Below are positions 9,146 through 19,831 of a stretch of 64,000 nucleotides of DNA, piece by piece; positions within the stretch are counted from its first letter, which is position 1, and every line of letters begins with the position of its first letter. The translations under genes were made by a program, and so were the position numbers. The DNA comes from Flavobacteriales bacterium (GTDB lineage Bacteria > Bacteroidota > Bacteroidia > Flavobacteriales_F > PHOS-HE28): contig JADJXF010000024.1 in NCBI GenBank assembly GCA_016715995.1, positions 1 to 64,000 on the forward strand. The letters are read 5' to 3'. A model generated the notes under the pieces. It saw nothing but the letters and a program-made list of their open reading frames with translations, was not told the DNA's origin and ran no database searches.

Positions 9146-9398
9146 GGATAAGCACATGAAGCAACGAAGGTGCGACACGGACCCAGAAAGGCGAATCTGG
9201 AGCGGATGAATGGGATGTTGGCAAGAATGGCTCGTGTGAAGATATGATCTATCGTCACATCATTCTCCATCGACCATACCATACGGAGATAACGGAATAT
9301 CAGTGCATTGGATCCCGGAGATCGCGCGGTATGGTGCGGTCACACATCAAGGTGTGGTTAGGCAAACCCAGCCAGCCTACCTAACGAACGTAAGTGAT

Positions 9399-9662
9399 TA
9401 GAGCTGGAAGACCTGAAGCCGCCGCTGAACACTCCCGGTGTGCGCGTGGCGGATGTGCGCTGCCCGGAAGAGATCGCCAACGGACACCTTCCCGCCGCTC
9501 GATGGGCTGCTGGAACACGCGCGCTCATGGAGCCGGAAACAGCGCATTGTCAAGGTCTGCGCCTAAGGCGGTGGGCGCAGCGCGCAAGCGGCACAAGCGC
9601 TGCGCGATCTGGGTTTCGGACGTACGTGGTGGTTGTGCGGGGGAACGTTGGGTTGGCGTTGA
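9399..9662 (+). pseudogene. Rhodanese domain pseudogene, copy 3
   Basis: This reads like the rhodanese part of the MFS fusion: LEDLKPPLNTPGVRVADVRCPEE, IANGHLP, LLEHARSWS, RIVKVCA, then a TAA stop exactly in the active-site loop (C-A-stop-G-G-G-R-S), then AQALRDLGFGRTWWLCGGTLGWR. A frame slip also lies near 9500. No transporter part precedes it. The stop inside the catalytic loop makes it non-functional. Confidence 0.8.
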
Positions 9663-9708
9663 GCCTTCGCCTATACCCGGATGATCAGGGTGAGGTTCGG
9701 ACTGTAAA

Positions 9709-12027
<2,319 letters not shown>

Positions 12028-12109
12028 GGCATTCGTGTTTGACGGTACAAAGCACGTGTGACACGGCGCCGAAGCTCTTACATCCTCGCCGATAAGCGTT
12101 ACATCGTCT

Positions 12110-12685
12110 TCAGCCTACGTGGTCCAAGGGCAGCCGGGCACCCCCGATCGCCTTGAACGCGGTGGGCGTCATGCCGGTGAACTTCTTGAATTGTGTGCTC
12201 AGGTGCGCCACGCTGCTGAAGCCCGTGCGGTCGGCGATCTCGCTGATGGTGAGCTCATCGTACTTGATCAGCTCCTTCACCCGCTCCATGCGCTGTAGGA
12301 GGAAGAACTGCTCGATGGTGATGCCCTCCACCTGGGTGAACAGCGTGCTGAGGCCGGAGTACTCCTTGTGCAACGCATCGCTCAGGTGATCGGCCAGCTT
12401 CACGCGCCCTTCGCTTCCATCGCTGTGGTGCACAAGCTTCACGATAGCGGCCTTGATGCGGGCGATGGTCACCGCCTCGCGGTTGTCCACGAGGTCGAAG
12501 CCCTCCTTCTGCAATACCACACGCAAGGCCTCGCGCTCGCTGTCCGGCACCGCGCGCTGCAGTTCAACCTCCCCCAGCTCGATGCGCTGCACCGGCAGGC
12601 CCTGCGCCCCGAGCACGCGTGCAACAGCAGTACGACAGCGGTCGCACACCATGTTGCGGATGGTCAGGTGGTGGGATGTGGCCAT
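12110..12685 (-). CDS. AraC-family regulator with N-terminal HMA-like copper-sensing domain
   Basis: 191 residues from the ATG at 12685. The N-terminus (LTIRNMVCDRCRTAVARVLG) is a heavy-metal-associated fold with a CxxC pair at residues 14 and 17. The C-terminal half is an AraC helix-turn-helix: LTISEIADRTGFSSVAHLS and FKKFTGMTP. This fused sensor is common next to copA in Bacteroidota and is expected to activate copper export when Cu(I) binds the CxxC. The intergenic stretch 12028-12109 could contain an additional copA promoter, but I see no clear operator. Confidence 0.85.
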   Translation of the reverse strand: MATSHHLTIRNMVCDRCRTAVARVLGAQGLPVQRIELGEVELQRAVPDSEREALRVVLQKEGFDLVDNREAVTIARIKAAIVKLVHHSDGSEGRVKLADHLSDALHKEYSGLSTLFTQVEGITIEQFFLLQRMERVKELIKYDELTISEIADRTGFSSVAHLSTQFKKFTGMTPTAFKAIGGARLPLDHVG

Positions 12686-12799
12686 CGGTATTGCAATTCG
12701 GCTACAAAGTTGCGTGTTCGATCGCGACCACACCTACGAGCACCGCTCCATTTCCCGAAAGTAGGGCGGTAACTTCGGTGTGTTCTGATATCACCGAGT

Positions 12800-13264
12800 A
12801 TGGATCCCCGAACCACTTCCCTCCTCACCCTCTACACCGAAGGCCGCACGCGCTTCACCAAGGTGCTCGACACGCTCACCGCGGCCGATCTGCCGAAAAA
12901 GCTTGCGCCCTCACCCAACAGCGCCGGTTTCCTAGTGCGGCACATCGGCGATGTCGAACTGCTCTTCGCGAAGAACGTGTTCGGACATACTGATGTACAG
13001 GTGCGCGCCAGCACCGTGGCCAAGGGTTATGATACCGGCGAGTGGACGGACCTTGCTGCGCTGAAAGCCTACGTGCAGGAGAGCGCCGAAACCCTGCGTC
13101 GTGCAATTGAAGCCACCAGCGACGCCGACTGGGACACCGTGATCGAAACGAAGGAGTTCGGGAAGAAGACCAAGGCCGAGGCACTGGGACGGATCGTCAC
13201 GCACACCGCCTACCATGCAGGGCAGATCGGGATGGTGGTGAAATATGGGGAGTGGGCATCTTGA
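12800..13264 (+). CDS. DinB-like four-helix protein
   Basis: 154 residues. Histidines typical of the DinB/DUF664 metal site are present: VRHIGDVE in helix 2 and THTAYHAGQIGMV near the end. DinB-type proteins are four-helix bundles that bind a divalent metal. Many are thiol transferases (bacillithiol- or mycothiol-dependent) or damage-induced proteins with no proven activity. It is divergent from the AraC/copA operon, with about 115 bases between the starts. No substrate can be read from the sequence. Confidence 0.8.
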   Translation: MDPRTTSLLTLYTEGRTRFTKVLDTLTAADLPKKLAPSPNSAGFLVRHIGDVELLFAKNVFGHTDVQVRASTVAKGYDTGEWTDLAALKAYVQESAETLRRAIEATSDADWDTVIETKEFGKKTKAEALGRIVTHTAYHAGQIGMVVKYGEWAS

Positions 13265-13355
13265 CCATTTTGCGTAGCGCACCCCATTCGGAGAAATCTG
13301 AAACACCAGGGACGCTTATCTTCATGACCGACGAACGACACGACGAAGCCCATCC

Positions 13356-14249
13356 ATGCCAACCGACTATTACCAAGTGCTCGGACTTGCCCGCACGGCC
13401 ACGGCGGACGAGATCAAGCAGGCCTATCGGAAACTGGCGCGCAAGCACCACCCCGACCTGAACCCGAACAACGTCGAAGCAAAGAAGAAGTTCCAGGAGA
13501 TCAACGAGGCGAACGAAGTGCTCAGCGATCCGGAGAGCCGGAAGAAGTACGATCAGTACGGCGCCCAGTGGAAACATGCCGAGCAGTTCGAGCAAGCCAG
13601 GCGTGAGCAAGGAGCGCGGCAGGGCAGCGGCGGGCAAGGCGGTGCTCCCTTTGGTGGAGGTGCGATGGATGAGGAGGACTTGTTCAGCTCCATGTTCGGA
13701 GGTGGCCGCGGAAGGCAGGTGAAGTTCCGCGGGCAGGACTACCAGACCGAACTGCGGTTGGACATGGAGGCGGCCTATCGCACCCACAAACAAACGCTCA
13801 ACGTCAATGGCAAACCGATCCGCATCACGGTGCCTGCGGGTGTGGAGAACGAACAGACCATCCGCATCCCCGGCCAAGGCGGTCCCGGTGTGAACGGCGG
13901 ACCGAACGGCGACCTCTACATCACCTTCATGGTTGCACCACATCCGCGCTTCAAGCGCGTGGGCAAGGATCTCTTCATCTCGCAGGACCTCGACCTGCCC
14001 ACGGCCATGCTGGGTGGCGAGATCACCGTGGAGACGATGGACGGCAAAGTGAAACTGAAGGTCGCGCCAGAAACGCAGAACGGCACCAAGGTGAAGCTGA
14101 AAGGCAAGGGCTTCCCGGTGTACAAGCAGGAAGGACAGTTCGGCGACCTCTATGTGACCTACAACGTGAAGTTGCCCACCGGACTCAGCGAGCGCGAACA
14201 GGAACTCTTCCGTGAACTGGCCGCCATCCGAAACACCGCTTCCGCATGA
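13356..14249 (+). CDS. cbpA: DnaJ-type co-chaperone CbpA
   Basis: 297 residues. The J domain has HPD at residues 32-34 and DYYQVLGL at the start. A Gly-rich linker (about 90-115) follows, then two beta-barrel substrate-binding domains (RITVPAGVENEQTIRI, GDLYITFMVAPHPRFKRVG, DLDLPTAMLGGEITVETMDG). There is no zinc-finger CxxCxGxG block, which fits CbpA rather than DnaJ. It stimulates DnaK in the cytosol. The 3' end overlaps cbpM by 4 bases. Confidence 0.92.
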   Translation: MPTDYYQVLGLARTATADEIKQAYRKLARKHHPDLNPNNVEAKKKFQEINEANEVLSDPESRKKYDQYGAQWKHAEQFEQARREQGARQGSGGQGGAPFGGGAMDEEDLFSSMFGGGRGRQVKFRGQDYQTELRLDMEAAYRTHKQTLNVNGKPIRITVPAGVENEQTIRIPGQGGPGVNGGPNGDLYITFMVAPHPRFKRVGKDLFISQDLDLPTAMLGGEITVETMDGKVKLKVAPETQNGTKVKLKGKGFPVYKQEGQFGDLYVTYNVKLPTGLSEREQELFRELAAIRNTASA

Positions 14250-14548
14250 CCACAGAACAACTGATCGCCGTCGAGGTCTTCGCCTCGCATCAAGGGGTGG
14301 AGCCAGCATTCGTCCACGCACTGCACGAACGCGGGTTGATCCGCATCACCGTGGTGCATGAGCAGCAGTTCCTGGAACCCGATGAGCTGGCGCGTATCGA
14401 GCAGCTCGCACGCATGCACTACGACCTGGACATCAACCTCGAAGGACTGGAAGCCATCAGCCACTTATTGGATCGCATGGGAGCGGCACAACAGGATCTG
14501 CGCGCCTTGCGCGAACGACTTCGCATCTACGAGGTGGACCAGCCATGA
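14246..14548 (+). CDS. cbpM: Chaperone modulator CbpM (MerR-like helix protein)
   Basis: 100 residues, mostly helical. VEVFASHQGVEPAFVHALHERGLIRI and LDINLEGLEAISHLLDRM match the CbpM/YccV family that binds the J domain of CbpA and blocks its action. ATGA overlaps at both ends couple it to cbpA upstream and to the membrane protein gene downstream. Confidence 0.85.
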   Translation: MTTEQLIAVEVFASHQGVEPAFVHALHERGLIRITVVHEQQFLEPDELARIEQLARMHYDLDINLEGLEAISHLLDRMGAAQQDLRALRERLRIYEVDQP

Positions 14549-15145
14549 CCGAAGGAACGCCCCCCAAGCAGGTCGAGGCGATTCATGCGGCAGCGGTTTC
14601 CGCACCCGTGGCGCGCGACGGCCGTCACCGCATCGAAATGAAGGTGCGCAACATCAGCGCCCTCTTCAACTCCTTGGATCCAGCGCCCTTCCGGGAGAAG
14701 GACCTGGACGCGGCGGCAGAAGCCTTCATTGTTGGCTGGGCGGAAGAGTACGCGGTGGGCACCTCGCTCAGCTTGCGCATCCATGTGCAGGAAGCCCCCA
14801 CCGAAGAAGCCACGCCCATGGTGCGCGAGGCGGTCCACAACTATTTTCGCATACCGTGGAGGCATCGTGAAGATGGAGCTGCGACGGCTGATGAAACGGG
14901 GCCGGGTGAGCTTGCTCATCGGCATCGCATTCCTTTCCAGCTGCCTGTTGGTGAAGGCATACCTGCTGCCGGATACAGGAGGCCCAGCAATGGAAGTGCT
15001 CCGCGAAAGCCTCGCCATTGCGGGCTGGGTAGCCATGTGGGAGCCGATGCAGATCTACTTGTACGGTTGGTGGCCCTTGCGTCGGCGTGGAAGGTTGTTC
15101 GCCAACCTCGGTCGTATGCCGGTGGAAGTGGTGGTCGCCAAGTGA
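14545..15145 (+). CDS. Membrane protein of unknown function, one +1 frameshift
   Basis: The start overlaps the cbpM stop by 4 bases. The first about 100 residues are soluble (MKVRNISALFNSLDP, VGWAEEYAVGTSLSLRIHV). At about 14848 a run of four Ts shifts the frame; removing one T gives NYFAYRGGIVKMEL, which joins the second half. That half has two membrane helices (VSLLIGIAFLSSCLLVKAYL, LAIAGWVAMWEPMQIYLYGW) and ends MPVEVVVAK. Restored length is about 199 residues. I do not recognise the family. Coupling to cbpA/cbpM suggests a stress role. The homopolymer slip looks like a sequencing error. Confidence 0.65.
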
Positions 15146-15223
15146 ACGCAGAAGACCGCGTTCACCGGCCCGTCGGGACCGGTACGGGTCGTCGCGCTGC
15201 CTCGACCGGTGTTCCCTTCGTGC

Positions 15224-15970
15224 TCACTGCGCCAGATACCCGCCATCCACGTTGTAGTAGGAGCCGGTGACGAAGGAGGCCTTTTCCGAAGCGAGCCACA
15301 GCACCAGTTCAGCGACTTCTAGCGCGGTGCCCAACCGTTGCATGGGGTGCATGGCCGCAATGCCGACCAATTGTTCCGGTGTCAGGTTCTTGTCGAGCAA
15401 CGGAGTCTTGATGAAGCCTGGACCAACAGCGTTCACGCGGATGCCTTGCGTGGCGTACTCGCATGCGGCGGTCTCGGTCAGTCCGATCACACCGTGCTTG
15501 GCGGAGACATACGCACCGCTCATGGGGAAGCCCACCTTGCCCAGGATCGAGGCCATGTTCACGATGGAGCCTCCGCGGTTCTTCAGCATGGCCGGTATCT
15601 GATAGCGCATACCATAGAATACACCGCTGAGGTTAATGGCGATCACCTTGTCCCAGCCATCGATGGGATACTCGCCCGTTGGTGCAGCCGGACCGGCGAT
15701 GCCCGCGTTGTTCACCGCGATATCCAGCCGACCGTATTGCTCTACCGCTTCATTGACTAGGCGCTCGCATTCATCGGGTTTGGAGACGTCCGTGCTCACG
15801 ACCAGTCCTTTGCCGCCTTGCTTCTCGATCAGTCCGAGCACTCGATCCGCGCCGTCGGTATCCATGTCGGCCAGCACGACGCTTGCCCCGTTGGCGGCGA
15901 AGAGTTGGGCAACGGCTTCACCGATACCGGAGCCAGCGCCGGTCACCAACGCGATCTTGTTCTTGAGCAT
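15224..15970 (-). CDS. Short-chain dehydrogenase/reductase (SDR)
   Basis: 248 residues from the ATG at 15970. It has the classical NAD(P) motif TGAGSGIG at residues 10-17, NNAG, and the catalytic YVSAK with an upstream serine in NMASILGKVG. DMD at the end of beta strand 2 (VVLADMDTDGA) suggests NAD preference. The C-terminus GSYYNVDGGYLAQ is typical. Substrate unknown; several 3-oxoacyl or sugar alcohol dehydrogenases look alike. No operon partner is evident. Confidence 0.88.
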   Translation of the reverse strand: MLKNKIALVTGAGSGIGEAVAQLFAANGASVVLADMDTDGADRVLGLIEKQGGKGLVVSTDVSKPDECERLVNEAVEQYGRLDIAVNNAGIAGPAAPTGEYPIDGWDKVIAINLSGVFYGMRYQIPAMLKNRGGSIVNMASILGKVGFPMSGAYVSAKHGVIGLTETAACEYATQGIRVNAVGPGFIKTPLLDKNLTPEQLVGIAAMHPMQRLGTALEVAELVLWLASEKASFVTGSYYNVDGGYLAQ

Positions 15971-16405
15971 GTTATGGGACTGTGTGAAAGAAAGTTGAAG
16001 GTGATCCAAGTAGCTGCATCGTTGCGTGACAAGGGTCAGCCTTGGCGCTCCTTCCCTCCGCAACCCTCACAGATCAGGGTCCGAAAGACCTAGAGGCTAC
16101 TACGACCGCATGGTGTTCGGACTGTTGCTCAACGTGGGGTGTGAACACCCCGCTTGAATTGCGGAAGTTGCACACGGCGCGGAATGCAACCGCACGCGGG
16201 CGGAGTTACCCGCTTCAGTATCGAAGCACCAGGCACACCCTGCGGTAAGCCTCCAGCGAACCTAACGCGGAGCTGCAGATCCCGTTCGGCGGCGTGTTCT
16301 CACCGCTCCACCCGTGCGATTTCCCATTCAAATCGAACCCATTGGTCGAAAATGAACGGATCAAGGAAACTGTTCGGTTATTGGTTGAACTACCTTGGCG
16401 GCGCG
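15971..16405. other. Intergenic stretch without a recognisable gene
   Basis: 435 bases between an SDR gene on the minus strand and a small protein gene on the plus strand. Short frames exist, but none has family features or a convincing start. No repeat, RNA gene or clear terminator was seen. Confidence 0.5.
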
Positions 16406-16795
16406 ATGAAGACTCTGGCAGCCCTCGTGATGTGCCTGCACATCTGCATGGCCAGCGTCGCTCCGGGTGGCCTCATCGAGTTGATCAAGCTGCCTGATCT
16501 CGCCGAGCACTATCATCAACATGCATTGGAAAGCGATGGTGATCTGACCATCGTAGAGTTCCTGATGATGCACTACTTCGATGCCGAGCACGAGAAGCGC
16601 GATGCTTCCAGGCACGGCGATCTTCCTTTTCATCACACGACCACCATTGGTCTGATCTACCTCGCCACCGCTGACCCACCCGGACCCACTTCCATTGAAG
16701 CATCAGTTGCTTCTGGATACGTACCCATGGAGTTATGGGCCTGTGGCCAATGGCCTGGTCGCTCTGTCTTCCATCCTCCCAAGTTGAACGGTTGA
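16406..16795 (+). CDS. Small exported protein of the type found before CzcA efflux genes
   Basis: 129 residues. The N-terminus is hydrophobic (LAALVMCLHICMASVAPGG). Then come LIELIKLPDLAEHYHQH, a segment EFLMMHYFDAEH, and DLPFHHTTT. The same pattern (LVKLPLLFAHFFEH, FIALHYASEEH, NLPFHHHHG) is in the protein at 40616-41023, which lies directly upstream of the CzcA fusion. The His-rich LPFHH motif suggests metal binding, but this is inferred. Here no efflux gene follows, so it looks like an orphan copy. An ATG at 16352 would add 18 residues. Confidence 0.6.
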   Translation: MKTLAALVMCLHICMASVAPGGLIELIKLPDLAEHYHQHALESDGDLTIVEFLMMHYFDAEHEKRDASRHGDLPFHHTTTIGLIYLATADPPGPTSIEASVASGYVPMELWACGQWPGRSVFHPPKLNG

Positions 16796-16887
16796 TCCAC
16801 GCGTGAGCAGGAACGCCTGCTGCGCGGACAAGAACCATTGCAACGCATTGGTTTCTTGAGCGTTCGTCAACTGTTCAATCTTGTTAC

Positions 16888-18651
16888 ATGCGGATCCTTG
16901 GGGCTGTGGCCCGCAAAGCCGTCCTGCTGCTGTTCTTGTCGAGCGTCACGTTCAGCGTGAATGCCCAATGCACATGGTACACCATCACGGTCACGGATGG
17001 CGTCGGCGCTCCAGATGTGACCTGGGAGCTCATCGATGCCATGGGTGTTACATGGACGAGCGGGAACGCGCCGTGGGAGGAGGATATCTGCCTGCCTGAT
17101 GGCTGCTACACCTTGCTGATGTACGACAGCAACAGCGATGGCTGGGATGACATCGATTGGTTCATCGAGGATTGGACCGGCGACTTCGATTGGGACACCA
17201 ACCTCCCTAACGGCCCTCACGGCACTGACACCTTCGTGCTGGGCGAGGGCCAACCATGCGATCCTGCCAACGGCGGAGGATGCCCACCAGGGACCACCAC
17301 CTTGCAGTTCATCGTCACCAACGGAAGCGCACCCGCACAAGTGTCGTGGGACTTCACATGGAACGGCACGGTGGTTCAGAGCGGTGGAGCAGGATACAAC
17401 GACACGCTTTGCTTGGGCGAGGGCTGCTATGTGCTGTACATGATGGACGCTGCGGCCAATGGATGGAACGGGGCGGCCTATACGTTGAAGTACTTCGGTG
17501 GCGCTGTGCTGTTCTCCGGCACATTGAGTACCGGTGGCTTGGATTCGGTGCTCATTTCCATCGGTGGCGCTACCTGTTCGTGGGACGGAGGCGGCGAGCC
17601 GGGCCCGGGCGGCAGCTGCGGCACTGTGGTGAACAGCGGTGATCCAAGCGGTGATTGCCCGAGCGTGATGTGCGTCTGCGATCCGTTCACCTTCCCGATC
17701 ACGCCAAGCGGCTTCGGGAGCATCAACGAGATCCCGGGGCCGGGCTCTATCAGCAATCCCGCCTTCGGTGGCGGCATTCCGCCTCCGCCGTGGGGCGGCA
17801 CCGATTACGGTTGTCTTCTGGCGGCAGAGCTCAACAGCAGCTGGATGCTCTTCACCATTGGCACGAGCGGAAGCCTGGGTTTCAGTTTCGGGGCGGGCGG
17901 GCAGCAGGTGGGCTACTATGACTGGGCGATGTGGGCCTATTCCGGGCCTGCAACCTGTTCTGCGATCGCGAACAATACGCTGCCTCCTGTGCGGTGCGTG
18001 TGGGATGCGGTCCCATGGGGTGGCGCAGGGCTGGCCAATACCCTTCCGCCCGGTGGCGATCCAGGCAATTACGCCCCTGAGCTGCCGGTGATCGCTGGCC
18101 AGCAGTTCATCATCTGCATGAGCAATTGGAGTTACGTGACCACCACCGTCACGCTCGATTTCTTCGGAACCGCCACGATCTCTTGCACTCCCGTATTGCC
18201 GATTGAACTGATCGACTTCGCTGCCACCTGCGATGGCGATGTGGTGCTTGTGCATTGGAACACGGCCACGGAACGGAACAACGACCTGTTCACCGTTGAA
18301 CGCAGCCTGGACGCGAGCATCTGGGCACCCATTGGGGAGCTCCACGGTGCAGGCAACCCGCAATACATGACCCACTATGAGATCCGGGATACGGAGCCCG
18401 TGGCGGCAACCCGCTACTACCGTCTCCGGCAGACCGACTTCGATGGGATCAGCACCTACTCAACAATCGTGGCGGCTACTACCTGCACCGAAAAGGAAGC
18501 GGTGCGACAGTGGTTGATGGATGCGAGTGGTCGTGCCTGCGGATCCTGGCCGACCGATCCTGGCATAATTGCTACGGGTATCTACCAACTGAGAACGGAA
18601 TTCATCGACGGAAGCTCATCGGCCAAGAACGTGTTCATACTCGCGCAATGA
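16888..18651 (+). CDS. Large secreted protein with two Cys-rich DGW modules
   Basis: 587 residues with a signal peptide (LLLFLSSVTFSVNAQ). Two related modules carry GCYTLLMYDSNSDGWDD and GCYVLYMMDAAANGWNG with a preceding DICLPDG/DTLCLGEG, as in many Bacteroidota surface proteins. A Pro/Gly-rich middle and a SWMLFTIGTSGSLGFSF domain follow. Near the C-terminus is LPIELIDFAATCDGDVVLVHW, the common fibronectin-like segment, then a weak sorting-domain-like tail (ATGIYQLRTEF...KNVFIL). It is probably exported, likely by T9SS, but the usual YPNP is missing. Role unknown. Confidence 0.75.
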   Translation: MRILGAVARKAVLLLFLSSVTFSVNAQCTWYTITVTDGVGAPDVTWELIDAMGVTWTSGNAPWEEDICLPDGCYTLLMYDSNSDGWDDIDWFIEDWTGDFDWDTNLPNGPHGTDTFVLGEGQPCDPANGGGCPPGTTTLQFIVTNGSAPAQVSWDFTWNGTVVQSGGAGYNDTLCLGEGCYVLYMMDAAANGWNGAAYTLKYFGGAVLFSGTLSTGGLDSVLISIGGATCSWDGGGEPGPGGSCGTVVNSGDPSGDCPSVMCVCDPFTFPITPSGFGSINEIPGPGSISNPAFGGGIPPPPWGGTDYGCLLAAELNSSWMLFTIGTSGSLGFSFGAGGQQVGYYDWAMWAYSGPATCSAIANNTLPPVRCVWDAVPWGGAGLANTLPPGGDPGNYAPELPVIAGQQFIICMSNWSYVTTTVTLDFFGTATISCTPVLPIELIDFAATCDGDVVLVHWNTATERNNDLFTVERSLDASIWAPIGELHGAGNPQYMTHYEIRDTEPVAATRYYRLRQTDFDGISTYSTIVAATTCTEKEAVRQWLMDASGRACGSWPTDPGIIATGIYQLRTEFIDGSSSAKNVFILAQ

Positions 18652-18970
18652 CCCGGCTCCACGCTTTCCCTCGGGCGTTTCATACCCCAGCATGGTCAAT
18701 TTGGACCCGTTCCAGACAGGCGGTCGCTTGCGTCACGTTCCGCCATTCCTCATTGATCCCCAGCCCGATGAATGCGGCGGTTCGACCTGAAACCGCTCGG
18801 ACTCAGCGACCTTATTGCCTGTCCCGGCAGAATAAGCTGGTCCCGTCCAGCGATGACCTCCACCTTCGTGAGCGAAATGGGCAATTTCCGGATACCTGCA
18901 CATGGGCCGGGTCGTTCGGTGCTTGCCGTCGCAGGGTCCATGGAGAACTGAACACACCTGAGCAAGCCAG
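18652..18970. other. Leader region before the electron-transfer cluster
   Basis: 319 bases without a convincing gene. It must contain the promoter of the cluster beginning at 18971, but no good TAnnTTTG/TTTG pair was found. No strong hairpin was recognised. Confidence 0.4.
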
Positions 18971-19831
18971 ATGACGCGGACCACCCATTCGATCTTCATC
19001 GGCTCCATGGTTACGGTGGTCGTTCTCGTGACCGCCTACCTGTCTTACACCGGCTATTCCTATTACCAGCTTCCCGAGGAGGAGCGCTTCTACCACCCGC
19101 AGCACAACTGGTTCAAGCCGAGCGGTGCTTACGGCCATGGCATCGGCATACTCGGCACGTTCATGATCCTCTTCGGGGTGGTGCTCTACATCGCCCGCAA
19201 GCGGTACAACTTCATGTCAAAGCAGCTCCGGCTGAAGTATCTGCTGGAGTTCCACATCTTCCTCTGCACGCTAGGACCGATCTTGATCCTCTTCCACACC
19301 GCATTCAAATTCGGAGGCCTGGTCTCCGTGGCGTTCTGGAGCATGGTGGCGGTGGTGGCCAGTGGCGTGATCGGGCGCTTCATCTACATCCAGATCCCGC
19401 GCACCATCGAGGGGCGCGAGTTGAGCCTGAACGAGGTGAAAGGCCTGCGCTCCGAACTGGTGGCGACGTTGAAGGGGCGTGCCCACTTGGACGAGTCCCT
19501 CATCGCGCTGATCACGGGTTCGCAGGACGAGGGCAACAATGGCTCGACGCGCAAGTCGTTCATGGCGCGATACGCCGAAGAGCGTAAGGTGCTGGCCACC
19601 ATCCGAACGAACCTCAGAAAACGGAACGTGGCGCAGGAAGAACGCGCGTGGGTCATCCAGACGGTCAAGGAGGAGTTCGCGATCAGCCATCGCATCGGCC
19701 GCTTGCAGACCATGCAAAAGCTGTTCAAGTACTGGCATGTGGCACACCTGCCCTTCGCCCTCATCATGCTCATCGTGCTCATCATCCATGTGGCCGTTAC
19801 GCTGGCCTTTGGATACAGATGGATCTTCTGA
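18971..19831 (+). CDS. Cytochrome b-like inner-membrane protein
   Basis: 286 residues with about five membrane helices: roughly 8-28, 55-75, 91-110, 116-138 and 257-280. Histidines lie in or near helices at 56 (GHGIG), 95 (LEFH), 109 (LFHT), 256/259 (YWHVAH) and 273 (IIH), enough to hold two b haems by pairs across the membrane. A charged cytosolic loop (about 145-250) separates helices 4 and 5. The family is not named with certainty. Its stop overlaps the next start by one base, so it should work with the flavoprotein as a quinol- or NAD(P)H-linked membrane module feeding the multiheme cytochromes. Confidence 0.65.
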   Translation: MTRTTHSIFIGSMVTVVVLVTAYLSYTGYSYYQLPEEERFYHPQHNWFKPSGAYGHGIGILGTFMILFGVVLYIARKRYNFMSKQLRLKYLLEFHIFLCTLGPILILFHTAFKFGGLVSVAFWSMVAVVASGVIGRFIYIQIPRTIEGRELSLNEVKGLRSELVATLKGRAHLDESLIALITGSQDEGNNGSTRKSFMARYAEERKVLATIRTNLRKRNVAQEERAWVIQTVKEEFAISHRIGRLQTMQKLFKYWHVAHLPFALIMLIVLIIHVAVTLAFGYRWIF

